Assembly: GCF_900108175.1 (NCBI RefSeq)
Contig: NZ_FNVO01000013.1
Location: 124,001 to 188,000, forward strand
DNA from: Thermomonospora echinospora
GTDB lineage: Bacteria > Actinomycetota > Actinomycetes > Streptosporangiales > Streptosporangiaceae
Direction of reading: 5' to 3'
Length of the DNA stretch: 64,000 nucleotides
In this document: in pieces, positions 54,601 through 61,353 of the stretch
Position numbering within the stretch: position 1 is the first letter of the stretch
How the letters are laid out: each line of letters begins with the position of its first letter
Made by a program: the position numbers and the translations under genes
Notes under the pieces: generated by a model
Database searches by the model: none
What the model was told of the DNA's origin: nothing
The model's input: only the letters and a program-made list of their open reading frames with translations

Positions 54601-55428
54601 GTCAGGGTGGTGACGGTGCGGCCCGGCGGATCCACCTTCGAGGGCGCGGTGGAGGACGCCCGCGGCAGGCCGGGCCACAGCCTCGTCGTGATCGCCCTGC
54701 GCGGCCGGACCCTGGCGCAGGCGCAACGGCAGATCCGGCAGGCCGGTCAGGTGCTGTCCCGTCATCGGGGGGCGGGCGGCGGAACGCTCGCCGTCGTGTT
54801 CACCGTGCCGCCCGAGCTGGCCCCGGTCTGGCTGGCGGCCCGGGAGTCCGGCGGCCCCGGCCCGCTGCTAGACCTGGGCGGCCGCGCGGAGCTGATGGAG
54901 CTGCGGCGTTTCGACGCGGCGGCCGTCCGGCAGTGGATGCGCGAGGCGGCGCACGCCTTCCAGAACCGGCGCGGCCAGGAGGATCTGCTGGCCCGCACCG
55001 GCGGCTGGCCGACCCTGATCAGCACCGTGCTCGCCGGGGAGATGGTCGCCGACCAAGACCGGGCCCTGGACCGCTGCCGCAGGTACCTGCACGAACGCCC
55101 GGCAGAGCTGGTGGCCGCGGCCGGGCTGCGATGCTGCCCTCCCGTCGCGGCGGCCTGGTACGAACTGGTGGACATCATGGGCACGGGCGAGCTGGCGGGT
55201 TCCGGCGAACCGGCCGACCTGGCGGACCTGCTCGCCCCCTCCGCCGCCGAGGACGACCACCCACTGTCCGGCCACTCGCTCCGGCACCACGGCTACCGCA
55301 CCATCACCGACGTCATTGAGGTGCTGCGCACCCTGGGCGCGCTCATCCCCGCGGCACACGCCCCCCACGAACTCCAATGCGAACCGGTCCTGGCCGAGGC
55401 CACCAGAAGAGCCGCACAACGCGCATGA
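48652..55428 (+). CDS. Giant P-loop ATPase (2258 residues), partner of an MBL nuclease
   Basis: ATG 48652 follows an ideal CAGGAGG. Residues 1-200 are a helical domain, and a second helical part covers about 280-465. About 467-690 is a Pro/Thr/Ser linker of roughly seven imperfect repeats of 26-30 residues. About 760-1480 is helical and coiled-coil rich, with a FARFFPAFPRVFDAL segment near 1310. The ATPase core opens with FYGRDEQLRQVI and has Walker A GGRQLGKSALL (Lys1578) and Walker B LLILLDEADEF (Asp1663-Glu1664), as in AAA_16/AAA_35 or STAND-type NTPases. A winged-helix-like part and further domains follow to the C-terminus. The stop overlaps the MBL gene (ATGA). It probably acts as an NTP-driven sensor or switch for that nuclease. 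Confidence 0.82.
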   Translation: MTGDPDGPRPDQETAASPDGPGLDPRQLTQSALAALTPEDTEQALTTLPTDIRRRAMAVIGRRPASRPSPRIAENLLRHLRYGQRSKRWELQMLFVYPLWFALDNPDGLPAADHAALLDPATAPQVLERAPALAHAFAIQAPLPPAYLRLGVTTALTREPALAPLAIGLLQAEADRFGPDLAKALHEAWRRLRADDPALPETPLDTSTLCAHAAASTHSPNATPADTPTDPALADSEDLATEAPTADTNPTAVAPPTSARTPPAADVISDAETEPPAKEATAMPVPPMEPQREIEALRIRLQDARERFDAAAEAIGTVSAALWSGRRPADDELAALTTAVQAFDDLREAIAALGGRPAEPTLDALAEALRAAGERAGRTVAIRALTTLTGPSILKAPLNEIRRAAATGAGEGLAELAELIGLCARDDHIEHFDRIDRLARTARERLPDQQQAVVTAAISRLLSVSPADPDPHAGSDNAPQSDGGETNPDPPPGTDGGPTADPTPGPAEEKQPPANPVPPPRPAPEDTTAPAPISPKEEQTTSPAPPSRPASKGTATTGSPGKEQTPKPIPQPRPTPTAPDSGSASPGDERPTEPTPPPRATPKDTAVPSLTSPEGERTAGPASPSHPTPQDTAVPEPGSSGEKQTAESVLRPRPVPEGTTVPGPGRSEGVRAAESVPLVPRPRPVPDDRPLDDLDELLEADARSRSGPADPPGRRKDRPSEAAEERTPAGPRATGGAPAAETVPQEEETVPQRPSAADLEAAALRDGRAALAGWIRTAAGRPDAEARARHATAIALEMTEFAGRMSAAYVQTAHGLDGDALAGDPAGQVLAWASAIRSGVVQPTGQSTELLRRPPALVAARPGLAALGEEFRRAADDGVYLRPGVCGRLRDTVRAEEHRAEQAGHAQRMLAEGPAKRIKYQLATEVLKLVLHEEGEVGRLLAIVAADEAGRAGEARRGVDALRVDGVERLIDAATRELSPRGSKRRIVAGARRKLREHIDEALDIVNRWSGAVGEQTATRTDGAAGSDPQRVEARLADLRRAAFDLRDRCLAELDGLAGARDPVLGAAASLARRLVEDALALLDMRPPGAEPRQADQVVGRDLLLAPGIAVVPGSLEPAAVPTLADLSAVVAAAPDWTAAFEARAERGDHVGTEAIIGVLRDGDPRRAAALERRRASLVELARRDQHARVEKLRDQLARLRRDSVIGEQDATGLEGMLRPLTDPGRTDFDQMGRRLDEVEGRIGELTEREMDKVRRRLADDLGHPATAATAARIAEYLDGGDLTTAREFLLQARQGRPLPEAPSDPGHFARFFPAFPRVFDALQPPGRRAADPSPAIDALIEALQGDGRVADARLREALAEAGLDLAASRRRDLGREALRMWRAAGAGPKPGGNLKTMIEPILRLIGLEGDQRPGLAAKARSWIELTGVRWHGPALLPAFGSRMSPSGDTLRLLLVWNRPGPGSIVGLLKDEPHDQTVLVWYFGTLSPGDRRALAEAARRHHRPVAVLDNAAIGYLACLPEADWGTTVTLLAPFASSDPFAATGDVPDEMFYGRDEQLRQVIDRAGGSFVYGGRQLGKSALLQAARRQVGDGDPHRVVIFKSISDVGRTAPAEAIWPTLRRRLADAGIVSPALPGAGGPEGIRQAVREWIAGDPRRQLLILLDEADEFLDRDAEGAVFANVGALRDLMSETERRVKVVFAGLHQTARFKSLSNQPLAHLGTPISVGPLAPQDAFDLLTRPLATLGFRLPETLAARIITQANNAPALIQLFASALLRQLRGRPVGERSLPYEVTRDDVDAVWADAGLAEGFRERFEWTINLDQRYKVIAYTVALNAQGEDAEAALPVGRLYAECRDLWWPRGFADCSLDAFQGLLDESVELGILVREGDRYRLRTPYILDLLGGAEQVEQVLTRAQDLEPPDSFDVHSYRPAYLGGPDRSPLTGGQVSRLLTRANLVHVIAGSAALHLEQVPKALQDEEERHENVRVVTVRPGGSTFEGAVEDARGRPGHSLVVIALRGRTLAQAQRQIRQAGQVLSRHRGAGGGTLAVVFTVPPELAPVWLAARESGGPGPLLDLGGRAELMELRRFDAAAVRQWMREAAHAFQNRRGQEDLLARTGGWPTLISTVLAGEMVADQDRALDRCRRYLHERPAELVAAAGLRCCPPVAAAWYELVDIMGTGELAGSGEPADLADLLAPSAAEDDHPLSGHSLRHHGYRTITDVIEVLRTLGALIPAAHAPHELQCEPVLAEATRRAAQRA

Positions 55429-57368
55429 CCGGTGAACCGTATGCCGCCTCTCCCTTGGAGGAGGCGCTCAAGGTCGCGGCGGGCGTCGTGCTGTCGCGGA
55501 GTCGTTATGCGGGGCCGGAACGGGAGGCGGCCGAACTGGTGCGCAACCGGCGGGATTGGCTGCTGGATCTGATCGAGGCGTCCGCCGCGCTGCGGTCGGC
55601 CGCTCGGGAGCGCCTGCCGCGCGGTGCCGGGCCAGCCCGGTTGCTGTTTCATCCGGACGCCGAAGTCGCCGCCGAGGTGCGCCGGCTGGCCGAGGCGGCC
55701 GCCGTCCCGTCCTCCTCCGCCGCCGACGACCGGAAGGTGCGCCGTCTCGGCGAACTCAAGGAACGGTTGCAGCGCAAGCTCGCGGCCTCACGGCAGAAGC
55801 TCGAGTACGCGCACGCGGATGCGACCCGGCTCCGGGGGGAGCTGGCCGAAACCCGTCGCGCCGCCGCCGACGCCGAAGAGGAACTGGCCGACCTGCGGGC
55901 CCGGCTCGCGGCGCAGCAGCGCAGGCTGCAGAACCCCCGTTCACTGGCCGCCGCCCTGCTGGCCGCCCTGCGGGAGGCACCAGACGGCACGGTGGCCGAT
56001 ACGGACCCCGTGCTGGAGGGGCTGCGGAGGCTGGTCGAGCCGCCGCGCCCCGTTCTGGAGCACGTCGGGCGGCCCCGCGAACTGCGGGTGACGCCGCTCG
56101 GCGGCGACGACCACATCGGCGGCTCGTGCCTACTGGTGGAGGCCGGCGGCACCCGGCTGCTCATCGACGCCGGGATCCGGCCGGGCGACCCGCCCGAGCC
56201 GCCACGCGACGTCGCCGAGGCGCTCACCGCGCGGCCCGCCGCCGTGATCGTCACGCACGCCCATGCCGACCACTGCGGTTACGTGCCCGCGCTCGCGCAC
56301 CGGCTGCCCCGGCTGCGGATCCTCGCCACCCCGGAAAGCTGCCGGCTCATGCCGGTCATGTGGCAGGACGCGCTGAAGGTGATGCGGCATCGCGCATCCC
56401 GCGGCGGGTCGTGGACCCCGCTCTACGGGGAGGACGCCGTCGGCACCGCGATGGAGCGGCTGGAGGAGCTGCCGGTCGGCGTCCGGAGAACGGTCGGCGA
56501 TCTGACCGTCGAGCTGTTCCCCGCCGGTCACATCCTCGGCGCCGCCGGGGCGGTGATCAGCGCGGGCGGACGGCGGGTGGTCGTCACCGGGGATGTGTCC
56601 GGCTTCCGGCAGGCCAGCGTCGACGGCTACCGGCTGCCGGACGGCGCCCGGGGCGCCGAGCTGCTGGTGCTGGAATCGACCCGCTGCGCCGAGGAGCACG
56701 ACGAACGCGACACCCGGATCGGCGAGCTGATCCGCACCGTCGAGGAGGTGCACGCCGGCTCCGGCCGCGTGCTGATCCCCGCGTTCGCGCTGGGCCGCGC
56801 CCAGGAACTGGCCCTGCTGGTGCGCACGCACCTGCCCCACGTCCCAGTGCTGATCGACGGCATGGCCCGCCAGGTCAGCGACGCCTACGAGACCGCCAGC
56901 GGATCCGGGCAGCGTCCCCTGTCCATCTTCGGCGGGAACGTCGCAGCGGCGGGCCGTCCCCGCGACTTCGACGGTTTCACCGAGGGCGTCGTCATCGCCA
57001 CGTCCGGGATGCTGACCGCCGGGCCCGCGGTCGAGTGGGCGGCGCGCATCCTGCCCGAGCCGCACAGCGCCGTCCTGCTGTCCGGCTATCAGGACGAGGC
57101 GTCCGGCGGCCGCCGCCTGCTCCAGGACGCCCATGCGGGAGCGGCCGAGCACCTGCTGCCCAGCCACCGCCCCGTGCCGCTGCGCGCCAAGGTCGGCCAG
57201 GTGCACCTGTCGGCCCACGCCGACCGCCGCGGCCTGCTGCGGATCGCCGAGGAGGTCTCCGCCCGCCACACCATGCTCGTCCACGGCCTGCCCTCCCGCC
57301 AACGAGCCTTCCGCGAGGTCCTGCACGTCCGCCGCCACCACACCGTCGACCCCGGCCCCTGGCACTGA
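55425..57368 (+). CDS. MBL/beta-CASP nuclease with N-terminal coiled coil (CPSF73-like)
   Basis: A 647-residue nuclease. About 1-100 are helical and 105-170 a coiled coil. The metallo-beta-lactamase core follows with THAHADHCG (His278, His280, Asp282, His283), FPAGHILGAAGA and VVTGDVSG. Then come the beta-CASP features VLESTRC, LIPAFALGRAQE and ATSGML, a SGYQ segment, and C-terminal LSAHADRRG and LVHG. This is the order in CPSF73/archaeal aCPSF RNA endonucleases. The coiled coil is not typical of those housekeeping enzymes. ATG 55425 overlaps the ATPase stop, so the two are made together. It probably cleaves RNA or single-stranded DNA under control of the ATPase. Confidence 0.9.
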   Translation: MTGEPYAASPLEEALKVAAGVVLSRSRYAGPEREAAELVRNRRDWLLDLIEASAALRSAARERLPRGAGPARLLFHPDAEVAAEVRRLAEAAAVPSSSAADDRKVRRLGELKERLQRKLAASRQKLEYAHADATRLRGELAETRRAAADAEEELADLRARLAAQQRRLQNPRSLAAALLAALREAPDGTVADTDPVLEGLRRLVEPPRPVLEHVGRPRELRVTPLGGDDHIGGSCLLVEAGGTRLLIDAGIRPGDPPEPPRDVAEALTARPAAVIVTHAHADHCGYVPALAHRLPRLRILATPESCRLMPVMWQDALKVMRHRASRGGSWTPLYGEDAVGTAMERLEELPVGVRRTVGDLTVELFPAGHILGAAGAVISAGGRRVVVTGDVSGFRQASVDGYRLPDGARGAELLVLESTRCAEEHDERDTRIGELIRTVEEVHAGSGRVLIPAFALGRAQELALLVRTHLPHVPVLIDGMARQVSDAYETASGSGQRPLSIFGGNVAAAGRPRDFDGFTEGVVIATSGMLTAGPAVEWAARILPEPHSAVLLSGYQDEASGGRRLLQDAHAGAAEHLLPSHRPVPLRAKVGQVHLSAHADRRGLLRIAEEVSARHTMLVHGLPSRQRAFREVLHVRRHHTVDPGPWH

Positions 57369-57627
57369 CCACGCAGGACAACACCCCACGCGAGAACCAC
57401 CCGCCCCGCCACCACGAAAGCCGAACCGAAGAACGACGAACGCTCGCCCCATCACCACGGATACCGAACCGAAGAACGGTGAACGCGAGAACCGTCCGCC
57501 CCTGGCACTGACCACGCAAGAGAACACCCCACGCGAGAACCGCTCAACCCGTCACCACGGAAGCCGAACCGAAGGGCAGTGAACGCGGGAACCGCTCAAC
57601 CCGTCATCGCGGAAGCCGGGCCGGACC
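57355..57627. repeat. 143-bp imperfect direct repeat copying the MBL gene end
   Basis: The segment starting at 57355 (last codons and stop of the MBL gene, then about 75 bp) recurs at 57498 with few changes, giving a period of 143 bp. A shorter sub-repeat (GAACGCGAGAACC-like) occurs several times. No gene in it. Confidence 0.9.
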
Positions 57628-57643
57628 GTGACGTTGGGGGCGG

Positions 57644-58375
57644 CTATTCGAGGCCGCGTTTGCCGGGGGTCCAGAAAGGCTTCACCAGGACCGCACCGCG
57701 AGGCCAGCCGCGCTCGCGTACGAAGTGGTCACGGACGGCCTGGACGGTGCGGGCCTCCCCCGCCACGTAGGCCACCCCGGGCTCGGCGGGCAGGGAGAGT
57801 CCCCGTACGGCCTCTACCAGGGAGAGGGAGGAGGCCGCGGACTTGTCACCGCGATAACGCCAGGTCAGCTCCTCGCCCCGGGGCAGCGGCAGACGCCCCT
57901 CCGGCCGGGCGATCTCGATGGCCCCGTGGACCGCCTCGGCCGCGGGCAGGGCACGCAGCATGGCCCCGAACGGGACGCAGGCGGTCTCCTCCCCGACGAA
58001 CACGTGGTACGCGGCGGGACGGGTCACGAATCGCCCCTCGGGTTTGCCGAAGACCACCTCCTGGCCGGGCTCGGCCGTATGCGCCCAACGAGTGCCCGGG
58101 CCGGCGCCGTCATGATCGAGCACGTAGAGTTCGAGCCGTCCGGTCTCGGGCTCGTAGTCCCAGACCGAATAGGTGCGTAGCACGTCCCGCAGGCCGTGCA
58201 GCCACGTCTGCGCGGCCAGCAGATCCTTGACGTGAACGCGCACCTGCTGGCCCGGCGTCCACTCCAGCCCCACCGCCCCGGAGAGGCGCAGCAGCCGGGT
58301 GCGGTACGCGACCTCCTCGACCGCCTCGACCACTCCCCGGACGAACAACAGATCGAGCAGACGCCGACCGGCCAT
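57644..58375 (-). CDS. Siderophore-interacting protein (FAD-dependent ferric reductase family)
   Basis: A 243-residue SIP-family flavoprotein. The FAD motif is RTYSVWDYEP, followed by VLDHDGAGPGTRWA and the segment VVFGKPEGRF. The C-terminal NAD(P)H part has AYHVFVGEETACVPFGAML and VAYVAGEARTVQAVRDHFV, ending WTPGKRG. Such proteins reduce ferric siderophores to release iron in the cytosol. ATG 58375 has GGAGGG directly upstream. An inverted repeat rich in AT sits just upstream, a likely operator. No siderophore transporter is in the window. Confidence 0.9.
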   Translation of the reverse strand: MAGRRLLDLLFVRGVVEAVEEVAYRTRLLRLSGAVGLEWTPGQQVRVHVKDLLAAQTWLHGLRDVLRTYSVWDYEPETGRLELYVLDHDGAGPGTRWAHTAEPGQEVVFGKPEGRFVTRPAAYHVFVGEETACVPFGAMLRALPAAEAVHGAIEIARPEGRLPLPRGEELTWRYRGDKSAASSLSLVEAVRGLSLPAEPGVAYVAGEARTVQAVRDHFVRERGWPRGAVLVKPFWTPGKRGLE

Positions 58376-58391
58376 CAGCCCTCCAATGAGA

Positions 58392-58423
58392 TATATCGCA
58401 TCTTGCCGAGAAGACACGATATA
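58392..58423 (-). promoter_or_regulatory. Inverted repeat upstream of the siderophore-interacting gene
   Basis: TATATCG and CGATATA (58392-58398 and 58417-58423), 18 nt apart, 17-48 bp before the start codon. The half-sites resemble those of PadR-type regulators; this is inference. It may be an operator over the promoter. Confidence 0.45.
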
Positions 58424-58882
58424 ACTCGAACCCTCACCAGAGAAGCCCTCTCGGCAGCCGCCTCCGATTCTCCCTTGCCCAGCCGCTCCAGCTTCCCTAC
58501 CAGGAAGCCCGTCCGAAAACGAGAGCTCGATCCGAACGTGAGGGCGCCCCGGAAGCGATACGAACGATCACCCACCCCACCAGGCAGCACCGCCGTACGC
58601 CGACCCCAGTAACCGCCAACACTCTTAGAACACGGCCAACCTCCCTGCGAGGCCGTAGCAAGGCCGGAAACCAGATGGGAGGCCATCCGACCCCACCGCA
58701 CCGATGCCACCAGACACGACCGACCTCTCCTGCAAGACCAAGGCGAGACCAGAAGCCAGACGGGAGGCCATCCGACCCCACCGCACCGGTGGCGCCGGAC
58801 AACGACTCCGGCGGTCGCCAGCACCCTCAGGGACAGCCGATCTCCCCTGTGAGTCCGTAGCGAGGCCGGAAGGTGGCGGGGG
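58424..58882. other. Gap of about 460 bp with degenerate repeats
   Basis: No gene seen. It holds the 85-bp-period repeat described separately. Confidence 0.5.
58677..58788. repeat. 27-bp exact direct repeat, 85-bp period
   Basis: The 27 bases at 58677-58703 recur at 58762-58788. The sequences before each copy are also related, and a third, more diverged unit starts near 58847. It is a decayed tandem duplication. Confidence 0.85.
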
Positions 58883-59671
58883 TCATTCGGGCTCGTCGGG
58901 GTGGTGTGGGCGGAGGGTGGTCCTGGCGGTGGCCAGGGCTTTCAGGGCACGGCTGATCTCCGCGGTGTCCGGGGGGTCGTCGGCGGCGTGGGTCAGGTAG
59001 TCGGTGCAGTCGCGCAGCCAGCGGCGGATGACCTGCTCGGCGCGGGCCTGGTCGCGTCGGCCGGTCTCCAGGGCCGCGATCCGCCGTTCCTCGGCGATGT
59101 CGGCGAGCAGGTCCTGGTCGTCGGCGAGGGCTCTGACGTCGGCCAGCGCGTACCGGCCCAGCTGGTCGGTGGGCAGGCCGCGCCGGCCGGCGATCCGGGA
59201 GAAGACGTCCTTGGGCCAGCCGAGCAGCAGGGCCGCTCCCCTGGCATTGACCGTCTCGAAGCGCGGGCCCTTACGGGCCGCCACTATCTCGGTCACCCGT
59301 CCGGCGTCGAGGGCGTCGATGTCGTGCGGGTCGTAGAGCGGGCGGCCCTGGAAGCGGTCGGCCATGACCAGCTCGCCGGAGATCACCAGCACCTCGATGT
59401 CGGCCGGCTCCACGTCCAAGCCGACCCGGACGGCCAGCCGTTCGGCGGCCTTGACCGCGCCGACCGGCGGGTCCTCCCCCAGTGCCGCACGGATCTGCGC
59501 GGCGCGCCCGGTGACCTCGGCCACGGCGGCCGCCGACCAGCGTCCGCCCTCCAGGTCGGGCGGCGGGACCAGCCCGCGTTCCCGGGCCAGGCGCAGTTGC
59601 CATCGGGCCAGGTCGAGTTCTGCGGCCAACTGGACGAATCCGAGGGCGGGCCGGGTCGTCGGCTCGATCAT
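58883..59671 (-). CDS. Uncharacterised protein with three HTH/MerR-like modules
   Basis: A 262-residue protein that I do not recognise by name. Three segments each show a helix-turn-helix plus wing and a D...L helix: about 5-50 (LGFVQLAAELDLARWQLRLA...GGRWSAAAVAEV), about 80-130 (VLVISGELVMADRFQGRPLYDPHDIDAL) and about 145-190 (AALLLGWPKDVFSRIAGRRG...YALADVRAL). These look like tandem excisionase/MerR-type domains. The C-terminus is a helical tail. I use ATG 59671 (GAAAGGA upstream). It probably binds DNA, target unknown. Confidence 0.6.
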   Translation of the reverse strand: MIEPTTRPALGFVQLAAELDLARWQLRLARERGLVPPPDLEGGRWSAAAVAEVTGRAAQIRAALGEDPPVGAVKAAERLAVRVGLDVEPADIEVLVISGELVMADRFQGRPLYDPHDIDALDAGRVTEIVAARKGPRFETVNARGAALLLGWPKDVFSRIAGRRGLPTDQLGRYALADVRALADDQDLLADIAEERRIAALETGRRDQARAEQVIRRWLRDCTDYLTHAADDPPDTAEISRALKALATARTTLRPHHPDEPE

Positions 59672-59919
59672 GAGCGGTGTCCTTTCCGAAAGAACCTGCG
59701 GCCATCGTCTTTCCGGCAGGACGGAGGAGACAGTGGAACGTCGTTCTGTGGACAGGTGCGCGAGAACGGGCCGCCGGTGCGGGCAACGGCCGCTGAGCGG
59801 CAACTTCGGGGCCATCCGGCGTTCACCATGCGGGCGACGGCGCGTTCGTCGCGCCTTCCTACACTCGGCCCTGCCGCGGCAATCGATCGTCTTCGCACCC
59901 CCGTCAGGAGACATCTTCG

Positions 59920-61080
59920 ATGGAACGCCGTACCTTTCTCCGTGCCTCAGTGGCCGGGGCGGGAGCCGTGGCATTCTCCGGAAGCCTCTGGCAGAACGCC
60001 GCACTGGCCACCCCCGCGCAGAACGCCGCCAGTCCCTACGGCCCGCTCCAGGCGGCCGACGCGAACGGCCTCCAGCTTCCCGCCGGTTTCACCAGCCAGG
60101 TCGTGGCGAGATCCGGCCAGACGGTCCCCGGCACCTCCTACACCTGGCACAGCGCGCCCGACGGCGGAGCGTGCTTCGCCGACGGCACCGGATGGATCTA
60201 CGTGTCCAACTCGGAGATGAGCGGCGGGACGGGCGGTGCGTCCGCCCTGCGGTTCAACTCCAGCGGCACCGTCACGTCCGCGTACCGCATCCTGAGCGGC
60301 ACCGAGCGCAACTGCGCGGGCGGCGCCACGCCCTGGAACACCTGGCTGTCGTGCGAGGAGTTCGACAACGGGCAGGTCTGGGAGACCTACCCGTTCGGCG
60401 GCACGGCGGTGGCCCGCCCGGCGATGGGCCGGTTCAGCCATGAGGCCGCCGCGGCCGATCCGGTACGGCGCGTCATTTACCTCACCGAGGACAAGAGCGA
60501 CGGGTGCCTCTACCGCTTCGTGCCGACCACCTGGGGCAACCTGGCATCGGGCACCCTGCAGGTGCTGCGGGCCGGCACCGCGACGTCCGGCTCGTTCACC
60601 TGGGCGACGGTCCCGGACCCCGACGGCTCCCCCACCGCCACACGCAACCAGGTGTCCGGGGCCAAGCGGTTCAACGGCGGTGAAGGCTGCCACTACGCCG
60701 ACGACACGGTCTGGTTCACCACCAAGGGCGACAACCGGGTCTGGCAGCTCAACCTGCTCAACAGCACCTACGAACTGGCCTACGACGACAACCTGGTCAC
60801 CCCCGGCACGGCGCCGCTGACCGGGGTGGACAACGTGACCGGGTCGTCGCACGGCGACCTGTACGTCGCCGAGGACGGCGGCAACATGGAGATCTGCATG
60901 ATCACCCCAGACGACAAGATCTCGGTGTTCCTGCGGATCAACGGGCAGAGCGCGTCGGAGATCTGCGGCCCGGCGTTCAACCCGGCGGGCGACCGGCTGT
61001 ACTTCTCCTCCCAGCGCGGCACCTCCGGCTCCTCCTCCGGAGGCATCACCTACTGCGTGAGCGGCCCGTTCCGGCGCTGA
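59920..61080 (+). CDS. Tat-exported PhoX/DUF839-like protein
   Basis: A 386-residue exported protein. MERRTFLRASVAGAGAVAFSG is a twin-arginine signal. The rest is a beta-propeller-like domain with CEEFDNG, SHEAAAADPV, YLTEDKSDGCLYRF, FNGGEGCHY and LYVAEDGGNME. These are the features of PhoX-type (DUF839) calcium/iron phosphatases. At 386 residues it is shorter than classical PhoX (over 600), so it belongs to the compact actinobacterial group whose phosphatase activity is not certain. ATG 59920; a terminator hairpin follows the stop. Confidence 0.82.
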   Translation: MERRTFLRASVAGAGAVAFSGSLWQNAALATPAQNAASPYGPLQAADANGLQLPAGFTSQVVARSGQTVPGTSYTWHSAPDGGACFADGTGWIYVSNSEMSGGTGGASALRFNSSGTVTSAYRILSGTERNCAGGATPWNTWLSCEEFDNGQVWETYPFGGTAVARPAMGRFSHEAAAADPVRRVIYLTEDKSDGCLYRFVPTTWGNLASGTLQVLRAGTATSGSFTWATVPDPDGSPTATRNQVSGAKRFNGGEGCHYADDTVWFTTKGDNRVWQLNLLNSTYELAYDDNLVTPGTAPLTGVDNVTGSSHGDLYVAEDGGNMEICMITPDDKISVFLRINGQSASEICGPAFNPAGDRLYFSSQRGTSGSSSGGITYCVSGPFRR

Positions 61081-61089
61081 CCCGTACGA

Positions 61090-61119
61090 CCGCGCGCACG
61101 TTTCCCGGCGTGCGCGCGG
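61090..61119 (+). terminator. Terminator hairpin after the PhoX-like gene
   Basis: Perfect 11-bp stem (61090-61100 against 61109-61119) with an 8-nt loop, 10 bp after the stop. Confidence 0.8.
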
Positions 61120-61353
61120 CCCGGTCCCGGACGGCTCACGGTCGTCTGCGGCGGTACGGCACCCGGGGTTTCGGCCGAGCTGTAATGGCTCGCCGGCGGT
61201 CGAGCAAGGGGGAAGTAGCGGGGCAAAGCCCCACAGGAACGCAAGGCCCGTGGCGGAGTGATTGCGCGCGGTAATCCAATGGGGGCACTCGGGCGTCCCA
61301 GTCTGTGTACGATCAGCGCCCTTACGATTACTTGACGCCATCTCCGGGGAACG

